This document shows positions 41,889 to 51,202 of a stretch of 64,000 nt of DNA, in pieces (position 1 is the first letter of the stretch; each line of letters opens with the position of its first letter). This DNA is from Pseudonocardia kujensis (GTDB lineage: Bacteria; Actinomycetota; Actinomycetes; Mycobacteriales; Pseudonocardiaceae), in assembly GCF_021283305.1 (NCBI RefSeq), contig NZ_JAJSOK010000002.1:186001-250000 (forward strand). The letters are read 5' to 3'. The position numbers and the translations under genes were made by a program. The notes beneath the pieces were generated by a model. It saw nothing but the letters and a program-made list of their open reading frames with translations, did no database searches and was not told the origin of the DNA.

Positions 41889-43643
41889 TCACAGCTCCGA
41901 CGCGAGCGGGACCTCGTCGACCGCGCGGGTGGTCATCCACTCCCGCAACGCCTGCGTGGCCAGCACGTCGTCGGTGTTGTAGTCGAGCAGCCGCAGGCGT
42001 TGCGCCGGGTCCGGCGGGGCGCCGTCCATGCCCACCGCGTCCCGGTACCAGCGCATCGAGTTCTCCCCGCCGGCCTCCGGGTCCCGCCAGCTGAACCCGG
42101 CCACCGGGGCGATCTTCTTCAGCCCCTTGCCCTGTGCGCACAGGAACCACTCGTTGACCACCGCGAACAGGTCGACCCACCACTCGGCGGCGATGAACGC
42201 GCGGACCTCCTCGACCGGTGGGACGCCGGGCATGCCCGCGAACCGGGTGGCCGAGGACAGCAGCCAGCGGTTCTCGGCCTGCTCGTTGTAGCAGTAGGCG
42301 GCGAACGTGCGGCCGGTCCGCTCGGCGGCGGCCCGGACGCCCGAGAGCCAGGTCCAGAACTCGGCGAAGGAGCGCCCCTCGTCCGGTGTGGGGACCGGTT
42401 CCCAGGTGGCGAACGCGCGGTAGCCCTCCGGCTGGTCGCCCTCGCGCCGGCCGCCCGGGTACGACAGCGCCGCGCCCCAGAGGTAGGCGCCGGACTCGCC
42501 GAAGCTCTCCATGTCGACGTCGACCTCGACGTCCGCCCGGTAGACCGGCACCCGCTCCACCCGGCGGGCCACGGCCAGGCCGCGCCGCCAGCCCCGGGCC
42601 AGCGCCACGACGTCCGGGTACGGGGTGCCGGGCAGCGGCACGGGCGGCTCGGCCCGCGGATCCAGGTCGGCCAGCTCGTCGACCGTGCGGATCCCGATCT
42701 CGCGCAGCGCCACCGCCGTGTCGCCGCGGACGACCAGGCTCACGTCCCGCTCCGCGGTGAGCCGCGCCTCGCAGGTCGGCCACCACGGGCACCGCCGGCA
42801 CTCCAGCACGCGCGAGGGCTCGGCCAACGGCTCGGCCCCGGTGGCCGCCGCCAGGGCGACGGCCGCGCGGTCGGCGAACCGCTCGTCGTACTCCTCGAGG
42901 GTGCTGCGGTCGCCCGGCCAGTGCCCGGCCCGCAGGTCGTGCCATACCACGACGTCGGCGTCGAGGCCGACGACCCCACCGCGGGCGGCGCCCTCCACCT
43001 CCGCGGGCGGGGCCCAGCCCGCGGTCCGCAGCATCCGCGTGAGGTGCGCGAGCCGCAGCAGGTCCCGCGGCTGCGAGCGCACCTTCCGCTCCTCGTCCAC
43101 CACCGCGCGCTGCGGGAACGGCGCGGTCAGCGGGGTGGTGGCCGCACCGGCGCCGGGATCGGTGATCCGGTGCCGCACGACGATCACGGGCACGTACCCG
43201 CCGCCGGGCACGCGCACCAGCAACTCGGCCGAGCCGCGCCGGCCCGCCGGGTCGACGGGCAGGACGGCCCCGCCGATCACGCCGGCGCCCGCGGCGACCA
43301 GTTCCCCGGTCAGCCGGGCGCGCTCCGCCGCGGGCAGGCCCTCCGGCACCGCCCGCCACGCCGCGGGCTGCGCGCCGGCCACCGCCTCCGCGATCCGGGC
43401 ACGGTGCTCCCGCACGTCCGCCCGGCGCTGCTCCAGCGCCGGATCGGGCAGGGCCCGCGGCGCCGAGGCCGCCGACGGGTCGTGGTCCAGGTGCACCCGG
43501 CGCCGGCACCGGGTGGTCGCCGCCGCATCGAGCAGGGGGACACGGGTTCCGCCGTGGGGAGCGGGCGCCGACCCCTCGCCGCGCCCGGGCACGGGGCCAC
43601 CGGGGCCCGCCTGCCCGCCCGCACCGCTGATCGTCGCCGTCAC
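41889..43643 (-). CDS. TM0106-family RecB-like putative nuclease
   Basis: 584 aa. Conserved family landmarks: TRCRRRVHLDHDP at the N-terminus, a four-Cys cluster region LECRRCPWWPTCEARL (about 270-285), and in the C-terminal half DVDMESFGESGAYLWG and AYCYNEQAENRWL, resembling DnaQ/RecB-type acidic sites. These proteins are predicted helicase-linked nucleases. GTG 43643 is preferred because the conserved region begins just after; GTG 43688 in frame is an alternative. No helicase gene is adjacent. Confidence 0.8.
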   Translation of the reverse strand: MTATISGAGGQAGPGGPVPGRGEGSAPAPHGGTRVPLLDAAATTRCRRRVHLDHDPSAASAPRALPDPALEQRRADVREHRARIAEAVAGAQPAAWRAVPEGLPAAERARLTGELVAAGAGVIGGAVLPVDPAGRRGSAELLVRVPGGGYVPVIVVRHRITDPGAGAATTPLTAPFPQRAVVDEERKVRSQPRDLLRLAHLTRMLRTAGWAPPAEVEGAARGGVVGLDADVVVWHDLRAGHWPGDRSTLEEYDERFADRAAVALAAATGAEPLAEPSRVLECRRCPWWPTCEARLTAERDVSLVVRGDTAVALREIGIRTVDELADLDPRAEPPVPLPGTPYPDVVALARGWRRGLAVARRVERVPVYRADVEVDVDMESFGESGAYLWGAALSYPGGRREGDQPEGYRAFATWEPVPTPDEGRSFAEFWTWLSGVRAAAERTGRTFAAYCYNEQAENRWLLSSATRFAGMPGVPPVEEVRAFIAAEWWVDLFAVVNEWFLCAQGKGLKKIAPVAGFSWRDPEAGGENSMRWYRDAVGMDGAPPDPAQRLRLLDYNTDDVLATQALREWMTTRAVDEVPLASEL

Positions 43644-43758
43644 ACACCCGAGGGTAGAGACCGACACCGACAACTCCGCGTCCGCCACGGCGCGCCACGC
43701 CCTCTAGGCTGCCGCTGATCACCGGAAACGGGTACGCGACGCGGGAGGCACCGGAGAC

Positions 43759-44454
43759 ATGGCACTGCGACGAGGTGGGTCGCCTGCCGCCGCGAAGGCC
43801 ACCAAGGTCGAGAAGAAGGCCGCGAAGGCGGCGGACAAGGCCGAGCGCAAGGCCCGCAGGGCGGCCGAGCAGGCCGGCGACCCGGTGAGCCGGGCCGCCG
43901 GGACCGCGCTGGCCGCCGTCGAGGCCGTGACCTCGGACAAGCCCGGGCGCAAGGCGGCGAAGAAGGCCCGCAAGGAGGCCGGGAAGGCGCAGAAGGCGCT
44001 CTCCAAGGAGGCCGGCACCGCCGCCCCCAAGGACCTCACGCCCGCGAACACCAAGCGGCTCATCGCGGTCGGGAAGGCCGTCGCGCCGCTGCTCGCGCCC
44101 TACGCGATCGCCGCCGGCGCGGTCGCCCGGGAGCAGTGGGACACCTACCGGGCCCGCCGGCTCGGCGTGCCCGCGGACCAGCTCGGCCGCTACAGCGGCC
44201 GCGGGGGCGCGCTGCACGCCCGCATCTCCCGTGCGGGCGAGGCCCTCACCGAGCTGGAGACCTCACCCGACGCCGGCCCGGCCGCGACCTCGTTCGTCCG
44301 CGAGATGCGCCCCCGGCTCGCCGACCTCGCGGTGGCCGTCCGGGCGGCCGAGCAGATGCCGTCCGGGCGCCGCCGCACGGCGTTCCGCGCGGTCGCGGGC
44401 GAGCTCGACCGGGTCGAGGACCAGCTGCTCGACCTCCTCGGGATCCGCCCGTAA
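43759..44454 (+). CDS. DUF6474 coiled, Lys/Ala-rich protein
   Basis: 231 aa. The first 90 residues are extremely rich in Lys and Ala (KKAAKAADKAERKARRAAEQ), histone-tail-like and probably helical. A short hydrophobic stretch LIAVGKAVAPLLAPYAIAAGA follows (about 95-115), then a helical C-terminus. Actinobacteria carry such proteins with no assigned role. ATG at 43759. The basic head could contact nucleic acid or anionic lipids. Confidence 0.7.
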   Translation: MALRRGGSPAAAKATKVEKKAAKAADKAERKARRAAEQAGDPVSRAAGTALAAVEAVTSDKPGRKAAKKARKEAGKAQKALSKEAGTAAPKDLTPANTKRLIAVGKAVAPLLAPYAIAAGAVAREQWDTYRARRLGVPADQLGRYSGRGGALHARISRAGEALTELETSPDAGPAATSFVREMRPRLADLAVAVRAAEQMPSGRRRTAFRAVAGELDRVEDQLLDLLGIRP

Positions 44455-44502
44455 CCGGACCCACACCGCCGCCGCGCCGGGCCTCGGCTACCGTCTGTGC
44501 CC

Positions 44503-45072
44503 ATGCAGTCCCGGCCTGGCCCGTTCGGGGCCGGCCCACCGACCGGTCCGACCCCCGCGCGGGTACTGCGCGGGGCCGTCCTGGCCTCGCTCAGCACCCT
44601 GTTGACCGCCCTCGGCCACCTGGCGGGGGGCGGCACCCTCGGCGACCTCGGGCTGCTCGTCGTGCTGCTCCCGCTGCTCGCACTGGCCGTCACGTCGACC
44701 GCCGAGCGGGTCCGCGGGCCGGTCGGCACCCTGCTGGTGCTCGGCGGCGGCCAGGTGGTGCAGCACGAGCTGCTCGTGCTCCTCGGGCACGACCACACGG
44801 GCGTCGCGTCCGGTCCGCAGATGCTGGCGGGCCACGCCGTCGCCACGGTGCTCTCCGGCCTGCTGCTGCGCGACGTCGACCGGCTGCTCTCGGCACTGGC
44901 CCGGGCGCTGCGCCGGATCCTGCCGCGCCGGTCCGCGCCGCCGCCCGCCGACGCCCCGCTCCGCACGCTCGCCGTGCCCGCGGCCGGGGTGGCCGGGCAC
45001 GTCCGCCGCGCCGTCGTCGGCGCCGTCCTCCGCCGGGGTCCACCGGCACCGGGTCCGATCCCCGCCACCTGA
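44503..45072 (+). CDS. Small multi-helix membrane protein upstream of copper genes
   Basis: 189 aa. Four membrane helices (about 28-48, 50-68, 78-96, 108-126) with a HEXXXXXXGHDH-like stretch (HELLVLLGHDH) that could bind metal. A basic tail follows. It precedes the YcnI-CopC-CopD genes by 72 bp on the same strand, so it may belong to a copper operon, with a hairpin in the gap (45110-45129). ATG at 44503. Confidence 0.6.
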   Translation: MQSRPGPFGAGPPTGPTPARVLRGAVLASLSTLLTALGHLAGGGTLGDLGLLVVLLPLLALAVTSTAERVRGPVGTLLVLGGGQVVQHELLVLLGHDHTGVASGPQMLAGHAVATVLSGLLLRDVDRLLSALARALRRILPRRSAPPPADAPLRTLAVPAAGVAGHVRRAVVGAVLRRGPPAPGPIPAT

Positions 45073-45109
45073 TCGCACCCGCCGGTCCCCGAGGGCCGGT
45101 CCGCACCCC

Positions 45110-45129
45110 GCGCGCCGAAGCCGGCGCGC
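45110..45129. promoter_or_regulatory. Hairpin just upstream of the YcnI gene
   Basis: GCGCGCCG and CGGCGCGC form an 8-bp stem with an AAGC loop, ending 15 nt before the YcnI start codon. It could reduce read-through from the upstream gene or affect translation start. Confidence 0.35.
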
Positions 45130-45144
45130 CGAGAGGACAAGACC

Positions 45145-45918
45145 GTGTTCACCCGCACCCGCCGTACCGCGCTGCGCGCGGCGGCCGTCACCGCCGCCGC
45201 CGGCGGCCTCCTCCTCGCCGGGACCGTCCCGGCGTTCGCGCACGTCACCGCCCAGCCCAGCACCGCCGAGCAGGGCGGCTACGCCGTGATCTCGATGCGC
45301 GTGCCCAACGAGTCCGACACCGCGGGCACCACCAAGGTCGAGGTCACCTTCCCGACCGACCACCCGATCACCTCCGCCCGCACGACCCCGCAGGCGGGCT
45401 GGACGGCCGAGGTCACCAAGGGCGCGCTGCCCGCGCCCGTCGACGTCAACGGGCAGCAGGTCACCCAGGGGGTCCTGAAGGTCACCTGGACCGCCCAGCC
45501 GGGCACCCGGATCGGGCCCGGCCAGTTCGTCGACTTCCCGCTGTCGCTCGGCCCGCTGCCGACGGGCACCGACCAGCTGGTCCTGCCCGCCACGCAGACC
45601 TACGACGACGGCCGCGTCGTCGCCTGGGACGAGCCGAGCACCCCGGGCGGCGCGGAGCCGGAGCACCCGGCCCCGACCGTCACCCTGACGCCCGCCGCGG
45701 CCGGCGGGCACGGCGGCCACGACGGCGCCGCGGCCGCGGGCACCGAGCAGACGGCCGCGTCGACGACCGACACCACCGCCCGCTGGCTCGGCGGCATCGG
45801 CCTGCTGCTCGGCGCGCTCGGGCTCGGCCTGGGCGGCGGGGCGTTGCTGCGCAGCCGTCGTCCCGCCCCGACCCCGGCTCCGAGGACCGACGAGGACAAG
45901 GTGGGGAGCGACACGTGA
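45145..45918 (+). CDS. ycnI: YcnI-family copper-binding protein
   Basis: 257 aa. A Sec/Tat-like signal (RTRRTALRAAAVTAAAGGLLL ending PAFA) is followed directly by mature HVTAQPSTAEQGGYAVISMRV; the new N-terminal His with a conserved Trp (VAWDEP) forms the YcnI copper site. A His/Gly segment and one membrane helix near the end anchor it. Copper chaperone outside the membrane. First of the YcnI-CopC-CopD trio. Confidence 0.9.
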   Translation: MFTRTRRTALRAAAVTAAAGGLLLAGTVPAFAHVTAQPSTAEQGGYAVISMRVPNESDTAGTTKVEVTFPTDHPITSARTTPQAGWTAEVTKGALPAPVDVNGQQVTQGVLKVTWTAQPGTRIGPGQFVDFPLSLGPLPTGTDQLVLPATQTYDDGRVVAWDEPSTPGGAEPEHPAPTVTLTPAAAGGHGGHDGAAAAGTEQTAASTTDTTARWLGGIGLLLGALGLGLGGGALLRSRRPAPTPAPRTDEDKVGSDT

Positions 45919-46469
45919 TCCGCCTGGCCCGTCTCGCCGCCGCCGGCCTGCTCGCCGGGCTCGTCCTGCTGCTCGGTGCCACCCCGGCCCTCGCGCACGC
46001 GGAGTTCGAGGGCAGCGACCCGGCCGACGGCGCCAGCCTGGCCACCGGGCCGCAGAAGGTCACGCTGACCTTCAGCGACACCATGCAGCAGGGCTTCAAC
46101 ACGATCACGGTCATCGGCCCGGACGGCGCGGACTACGTCGACGGCGAGGTCCAGGCCCAGGGCGACTCGGTCAGCGCGACGCTCGGGCCGCTCGGCCCGG
46201 CCGGCCGCTACGAGATCGGCTACCGCGTGCTCTCCGACGACGGCCACCCCGTCTCGGGCAAGGTCGGGTTCACCCTGACCACGGCCGGGACGGGCACCGG
46301 GCACGCCGCCGCGGCGACGCCGTCGGCCGACGCGGCCCCGAGTGCCGCCCCGGCGGCGCAGGCGGCCCCGGCCGAGTCCGGCGGCATGCCGGTCTGGCCG
46401 TGGATCGTGGGTGCCGTGGTGCTGGTGGGCGCCGGGGTGGCCGTCGCGATGCGGCTGGGCCGGTCGTGA
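45915..46469 (+). CDS. copC: CopC-domain copper resistance protein
   Basis: 184 aa. Signal peptide ending PALA, mature start HAEFEGSDPADGASLATGPQ (N-terminal His copper ligand), the DDGHPVSGKVGFTL second ligand segment and a C-terminal membrane helix. Binds Cu(II) in the cell envelope. GTG at 45915 overlaps the YcnI stop. Works with CopD downstream. Confidence 0.9.
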   Translation: MIRLARLAAAGLLAGLVLLLGATPALAHAEFEGSDPADGASLATGPQKVTLTFSDTMQQGFNTITVIGPDGADYVDGEVQAQGDSVSATLGPLGPAGRYEIGYRVLSDDGHPVSGKVGFTLTTAGTGTGHAAAATPSADAAPSAAPAAQAAPAESGGMPVWPWIVGAVVLVGAGVAVAMRLGRS

Positions 46470-46500
46470 GGCACCGGGACGACCGCACGGGCCGGGCCTG

Positions 46501-47469
46501 ATGGGGGCGCCGACCGCGAGCCGGGGTCTGTCCGCCGAGCGGGCGGCCCCGCTCGTGTGGGCCGCGCTCGCGGTCGGTGCCGCCCTGCTCGCCGCGGTTC
46601 TCGCCCGGTCGGCGGGGATCACCCTCGCGGCCACCGCCCTCCGGGGCCTGACGGACGCGGCCGCGGTCGCCTGCGTCGGGCTCGGCCTGGTCACCGTGCT
46701 GGTGCCGACCTCGGCGCGCGACGCCCGCGGCACCACGGTGATCCGGCGGGGCGACCGCGCGACGGTCGTGGTCGCGGGCGCGTGGCTCGCCGCGGTGCTG
46801 GTGTCGGTCGCGGTGCGCACGGCCGAGGCGGTCGACCGCCCCCTCGGCGCGCTCACCGCGGGCGACGTCGGCGCCTTCGTCACCCGGGTCGCCGCCGGCC
46901 GCGGGACCGTCCTGACGGCGCTGTGCGCGGCCGCGGTGCTGGGCTGCGCGATCGCCCGGATGCGCAGCCCGGAGTCGGTGCCGGGGCGGGTCGTGCTGGT
47001 CGCGGCCCTGCTCGGGTCGCTCACTCCCGCCGTCACCGGCCACACCGGCTCGTCGCCGGAGCACTCCCTCGCGGTGGTCGCGGTGGCGTTCCACGTCGGT
47101 GCCGCCGCGTTGTGGGTCGGCGGGCTCGGCGTGCTGCTCCTGCTCGTCGCGCCCCACCGGGCGCTGCTCGACAAGGGGCTGCCCCGCTTCTCCCGGATCG
47201 CCACCGTGTGCCTGGTCGGCACCGCGGTGACGGGTGTGGCCAATGCGCTGCTCCGGCTGCCCGCCCCGGGCGACCTGGTCACCAGCAGCTACGGCGCGCT
47301 GATCCTCGCGAAGACCGGGCTGATCGTCGTCCTGGCCCTGCTCGGCGGCCTCGCCCGCCGGCGACTGCAACGGGGCACGCTCCCCGTCCTGCGATGGGCC
47401 GGGGTGGAGGTCACGGTCATGGCGGTGACCATCGGGGTCGCCGCCGCCCTGAGCCAGACCGCCCCCTGA
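46501..47469 (+). CDS. copD: CopD-family copper membrane protein
   Basis: 322 aa with eight membrane helices. VTGHTGSSPEHSLAVVAVAFHVGAAALWVGGL is the CopD/DUF1996-type histidine region. It is expected to take up copper delivered by CopC into the cytosol. ATG at 46501, 31 bp after copC. Possibly linked to cuproenzyme supply rather than resistance. (Motif shown in pieces: HTGSSPEHSL and FHVGAAALWVGGL.). Confidence 0.85.
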   Translation: MGAPTASRGLSAERAAPLVWAALAVGAALLAAVLARSAGITLAATALRGLTDAAAVACVGLGLVTVLVPTSARDARGTTVIRRGDRATVVVAGAWLAAVLVSVAVRTAEAVDRPLGALTAGDVGAFVTRVAAGRGTVLTALCAAAVLGCAIARMRSPESVPGRVVLVAALLGSLTPAVTGHTGSSPEHSLAVVAVAFHVGAAALWVGGLGVLLLLVAPHRALLDKGLPRFSRIATVCLVGTAVTGVANALLRLPAPGDLVTSSYGALILAKTGLIVVLALLGGLARRRLQRGTLPVLRWAGVEVTVMAVTIGVAAALSQTAP

Positions 47470-47473
47470 TCCC

Positions 47474-47500
47474 GCGGCTCGCGCGGCTCGCGCGGCTCGC
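47474..47500. repeat. Three tandem copies of a 9-bp unit
   Basis: GCGGCTCGC is repeated three times directly after the copD stop. Confidence 0.8.
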
Positions 47501-47699
47501 GCCCTGGGGCCGCGGCTCGCCGAGCGTGACAGGAGCGCTGCCGCCCCCACCGCCACGTAGCGCTCGGAATGATCACTCAGCGGCGACAGTGACGGTGCTG
47601 CTGTCGTCGCAGCGATGCAGTGACGCCCGGATGGATCTTCCGGCCTGTCGAGGCACTGTGAGAGCGGCCGCGGACCTGCGGGACTCCCACAGCCCACAC

Positions 47700-48001
47700 G
47701 CGGCTCCAGTACCACGACTCCCGCACCACGCCCGACCATGATCAGCAAATGTGGAGCGCACCCGGCGCTCACCGTGCACTCCGCTCCGCACCTCGCGATC
47801 AGAGCCGGACGCGAGCGCGGGACTCCAGCCGCCCGCATGCGGGTCCCTGCACCACGACTCCCGCCCCCCCGATCATGATCGGCGGATGCGGAGCGCGCCT
47901 CGCGCTTCACCGCGGACTCCGCTGCTCACCTCGCGATCACAACCGGACGCGGTTGCGGTGCGTCAGCCGCTCTGCAGCGGCTCCTGCACCACGCCTCCCG
48001 C
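47700..48001. repeat. Imperfect tandem array with about 137-bp period
   Basis: A marker segment GCGGCTCCAGTACCACGACT-like recurs at about 47700, 47840 and 47977. Between the markers are two 66-67-bp stretches (47737-47802, 47874-47940), each starting CATGATC and ending GCGATCA. The whole 47470-48125 gap has no credible gene. It ends with two copies of GGGGTGCGCTCCTCG (48052 and 48097). Confidence 0.65.
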
Positions 48002-48125
48002 GATGACCCCGCGGGGATCGTCTGCACCGGAGGGGGTCCGCGCTCATCGCGGGGTGCGCTCCTCGTTCGTGATGGTCGACGGTGGATCGGGAGCCGGGGT
48101 GCGCTCCTCGACCCGCGATCTTCGA

Positions 48126-48950
48126 TCAGCGCTGCCGGGAGCGCCGGCCCTGGCCGCGCGGGCGAACGGGGGCAGGGGTAGCCCAGTGGGCCGGTGGCTC
48201 GAACCCGGCGGGCAGGCGGGTCGTGGTGTCCCCCTGCGCCGCGGTGAGCTGCGGCGGCACCAGGAACAGCACCCCGCGCAGGTCCGCACCCTCCAGCCGC
48301 GCACCCCGGAGGTCGGTGCCCGTCACGTCGGCGCCCCGCAGGTCCGCCCCCCGCAGGTCGGCACCCAGCAGAAGCGCGCCCCGCAGGCTCGCCCGCCGCA
48401 GGTCCGCGCCGCGCAGGCGGGCACCGACCAGGTCGGCGCCGCGGTGGTCCGGCCCGTCGCCGCGCGCTGCTTCGCTCGCCGCGACCAGCAGGGGGTTGAC
48501 GGCGCGGCGGTGGGCCTCGACGTCGAGCGCGGCCAGCTCCGCGGGGTCCAGGCCCGCGAGCTCCTCGGTCCGCGCGATCGCCGCACCGAGGTCGTCGGCC
48601 AGGCCACCGCTCGCCAGCGAGTGCGCCTCCACCAGGTAGCACAGCAGCTCGTGCAAAGTCCTGAGCTGCGGGAACGCGGCGAACACCGACGCGCGGTCCC
48701 CGGTGCGCCAGTCCGCCCGCGCCGACAGCGCCTGCCCCGCGCCGAAGCAGTCGAAGACGGTGCAGCCGACCATGCCGCGCGGCCGCAGCTCGGCATGCAC
48801 CCCGCAACGGGCGTCGTCCTGCAGATGTCGGCACGGGGTGCCCGCCGGCTTGGCGAACGCGAAATCGGTGGAGCGCGCGAACGCCGGCGCCACGCAGCAC
48901 AGCCCGGTGCAGCGGCCGCAGTCGGCGCGCAGGTCGGTCAGGTCGAGCAC
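48126..48950 (-). CDS. Cysteine-cluster (YkgJ-like) / pentapeptide-repeat fusion
   Basis: 274 aa. The N-terminal 75 residues hold [27 protein letters not shown] and [12 protein letters not shown], the CxxCxxxCC...C...C pattern of YkgJ-type zinc or iron-sulfur proteins. After a helical middle, residues 170-230 are pentapeptide repeats ([19 protein letters not shown]), which fold as a right-handed beta helix. GTG at 48950. The combination suggests a metal-sensing or protein-binding role; nothing firmer can be said. Confidence 0.8.
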   Translation of the reverse strand: MLDLTDLRADCGRCTGLCCVAPAFARSTDFAFAKPAGTPCRHLQDDARCGVHAELRPRGMVGCTVFDCFGAGQALSARADWRTGDRASVFAAFPQLRTLHELLCYLVEAHSLASGGLADDLGAAIARTEELAGLDPAELAALDVEAHRRAVNPLLVAASEAARGDGPDHRGADLVGARLRGADLRRASLRGALLLGADLRGADLRGADVTGTDLRGARLEGADLRGVLFLVPPQLTAAQGDTTTRLPAGFEPPAHWATPAPVRPRGQGRRSRQR

Positions 48951-48974
48951 GTCCGCCCACGGTACGCGGGCGGC

Positions 48975-50369
48975 TCAGCCCGCCCGGTACGTCTCCAGGA
49001 GCCGCAGCCACACCTCACCGATCGTCGGGAACGACGGGACCGCGTGCCACAGCCGCCCGAGCGGCACCTCGCCGGCGATCGCCACGGTCGCGGAGTGCAC
49101 GAGCTCGGAGACGTCCTGCCCCACGAACGTGGCGCCGACCGGCACCTCCCGCGCGGTGTCGACGACGAGCACCGCGGCGCCGTCGTAGCGGTCGGCGTGC
49201 AGCGACGACCCCGCGACGGCGATGTCGATCTCCACCGTGCGCACCGGGATCCCCGCCCCGCGCGCCTGGTCGGCCGTCCTTCCCACGTGCCCGATCTCGG
49301 GATCGGTGAACACCACCTGCGGCACGGCGTGGTGGTCCGCCGTCATCGCGTGCTCGCCCCAGGCCCCGGTGTCGAGCCTGGCCCCGCTCGCCCGCGCGAC
49401 GATCGCGTTGCCGGCGATGCGCGCCTGGTACTTGCCCATGTGCGTGAGCGGCGCGCGGCCGGTGACGTCGCCGGTCGCGTACAGCCAGCCGCCCTCGACC
49501 CCCTGGACCAGGCCCGAGTCGTCGATCACGAACGGCTTCCCGGGCTCCAGCCCGACGCTCTCGGCCCCGACGTCGCCGGTCCGCGGGCGGCGCCCGGTGG
49601 CGACCAGCAGCTCGTCGACCTCGATCGTCTCGCCACCCACCGTGAGCGCGACGGCGTCGCCGGACTTGGCCACGCCGTCGAGCCCCTGCCCGAGCCGCAG
49701 ATCGATCCCGTCGGCCCGCAGCGCCTCGGCCACCTTCTCCCCCGCGACGGGCTCGGCCGAGGTCAGCAGCCGGTCGCCGCGCACGAGCATCGTGACCTGT
49801 GAGCCGAGGCGGGCGTAGGCCTGCGCCATCTCGCAGCCGACCACGCCGCCGCCCAGCACGCCGAGCCGGCCCGGCGCCTCGTCCGCCGAGGTCGCCTCGC
49901 GCGACCCCCAGGTCCGGACGGTGTCGATGCCGTCGACCGGCGGCGTGACGGGGGCGCTCCCCGTCGCGACGACGACGGCGTGCCGGGCCCGGTAGACGTC
50001 GTCGCCGACGGTCACGGCCCGTTCCCCCGCGAGCCGCCCGTGCCCCCTGACCAGCGTGATCCCGGCCGACGCCACCCATTCGGCCTGGCCCGAGTCGTCG
50101 CCGCGGGAGGTGAAGGTGTCCCGGCGCGCGAACACGGCCTTGGGGTCGAACTCGGCGGTCACCCCCGGCAGCCGGCGCGCGGCGGCGACCGCGCCGGGGG
50201 TGCGAAGCAGTGCCTTCGACGGGATGCAGGCCCAGTAGGAGCACTCCCCGCCGACCTTCTCGGCCTCGACCAGCGCCACCGACAGGCCCCCGCGGTGGGC
50301 GTAGTCGGCGGCGTTCTCCCCGACCGGGCCCGCCCCGATCACGATGACGTCGAACTCGTGCTCGCTCAC
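48975..50369 (-). CDS. FAD-dependent pyridine nucleotide-disulfide oxidoreductase
   Basis: 464 aa. FAD site VIVIGAGPVGENAADYA, redox disulfide GGECSYWACIPSKALLR (CxxxxC), NAD(P) site GVLGGGVVGCEMAQAYARLG, and the C-terminal dimerisation domain with HAVPSFPTIGEVW in place of the HxxPTxxE of lipoamide dehydrogenases. It belongs with mercuric-reductase/soluble-transhydrogenase-like enzymes; substrate unclear. ATG at 50369. 24 bp upstream of the pentapeptide gene's stop side. Confidence 0.85.
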   Translation of the reverse strand: MSEHEFDVIVIGAGPVGENAADYAHRGGLSVALVEAEKVGGECSYWACIPSKALLRTPGAVAAARRLPGVTAEFDPKAVFARRDTFTSRGDDSGQAEWVASAGITLVRGHGRLAGERAVTVGDDVYRARHAVVVATGSAPVTPPVDGIDTVRTWGSREATSADEAPGRLGVLGGGVVGCEMAQAYARLGSQVTMLVRGDRLLTSAEPVAGEKVAEALRADGIDLRLGQGLDGVAKSGDAVALTVGGETIEVDELLVATGRRPRTGDVGAESVGLEPGKPFVIDDSGLVQGVEGGWLYATGDVTGRAPLTHMGKYQARIAGNAIVARASGARLDTGAWGEHAMTADHHAVPQVVFTDPEIGHVGRTADQARGAGIPVRTVEIDIAVAGSSLHADRYDGAAVLVVDTAREVPVGATFVGQDVSELVHSATVAIAGEVPLGRLWHAVPSFPTIGEVWLRLLETYRAG

Positions 50370-50472
50370 CCGAACTCCTCCCGTCCCGACATCGCGGGAT
50401 AGCCCGCGGCGGCCCGATCATGCCCGGGTGCGCCGGGGTCGCGGCAGGACCGGCCCGACCGGGGGCCTGCCG

Positions 50473-51135
50473 TCATTCCTGGACGGCCACGACGGCCTCG
50501 AGGATGTCGGTGTCGCCGCCCATCAGCTCCAGGGTCAGCCCGGCGGTGCCGGGGGCCTGGAGCAGCGCGGCGAGGACGGCCGCGGTGTCGTCGCGGGTGA
50601 TCGCGGTGCGGTCGAGGTGGCTCTTCGACAGCGCCACCCGGCCGACGCCGGGGTCGTCGGTCAGCGGGCCCGGGCGGACGATCGTGAGGTCGAGGTCCGG
50701 CCGGGCGCGCAGGGCGTCCTCCGCCGCCTTCTTGGCCCGGATGTAGGCCACCCAGACCTCCCCGCGGTCCGGGTCCGGCTCCTGGTCCACCCCGGTCGAC
50801 GAGATCAGCAGGTAGCGCCGGACCCCCGCCTGGGCCGCGGCGTCGGCCAGCAGCTCGGCCGCGGCCCGGTCGACGGTGTTCTTGCGCTCGGCGCTGCTGC
50901 CCGGGCCGGCGCCGGCGGCGAAGACCACCGCGTCGGCGCCCCCCAGGTGCGGCGCCAGGTCCGCCGGCGCCGCCTGCTCGAGGTCCACCACGGCCACCGC
51001 GGCTCCCGTCGCCTCGACGTCCGCGCGGTGGTCCGGGTTGCGCACCACGCCCACCACCTCGTCGCCCCGGTTCGCCAGCAGCGTGGCCAACCGGAGCGCG
51101 ATCTTGCCGTGTCCTCCCGCGATGACGGTCCGCAT
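50473..51135 (-). CDS. NAD(P)-binding Rossmann-fold protein (NmrA/YwnB-like)
   Basis: 220 aa. VIAGGHGKIALRLATLLANRG is the glycine-rich nucleotide site; STGVDQEP, YIRAKKAAEDALR (YxxxK) and VRPGPLTDDPG follow the atypical SDR pattern of NmrA/YwnB proteins. Likely an NADPH-binding reductase or redox sensor. ATG at 51135. The 349-bp gap upstream (51136-51484) holds a parS-like site and the adh promoter region. Confidence 0.8.
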   Translation of the reverse strand: MRTVIAGGHGKIALRLATLLANRGDEVVGVVRNPDHRADVEATGAAVAVVDLEQAAPADLAPHLGGADAVVFAAGAGPGSSAERKNTVDRAAAELLADAAAQAGVRRYLLISSTGVDQEPDPDRGEVWVAYIRAKKAAEDALRARPDLDLTIVRPGPLTDDPGVGRVALSKSHLDRTAITRDDTAAVLAALLQAPGTAGLTLELMGGDTDILEAVVAVQE

Positions 51136-51188
51136 GGGCGCGACGCTAGCGGCGCTCGCGCAGGTCCGCCGTTCGACGGCCTCCGTGC

Positions 51189-51202
51189 GTTCCACGTGGA
51201 AC
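51189..51202. other. parS: Putative parS centromere site (ParB binding)
   Basis: GTTCCACGTGGAAC is a perfect 14-bp palindrome and differs from the actinobacterial parS consensus GTTTCACGTGAAAC only by one symmetric T-to-C/A-to-G change. I found no other CACGTG with these flanks in the window. Origin-proximal position (fhaA 12 kb away) fits parS. Confidence 0.7.
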
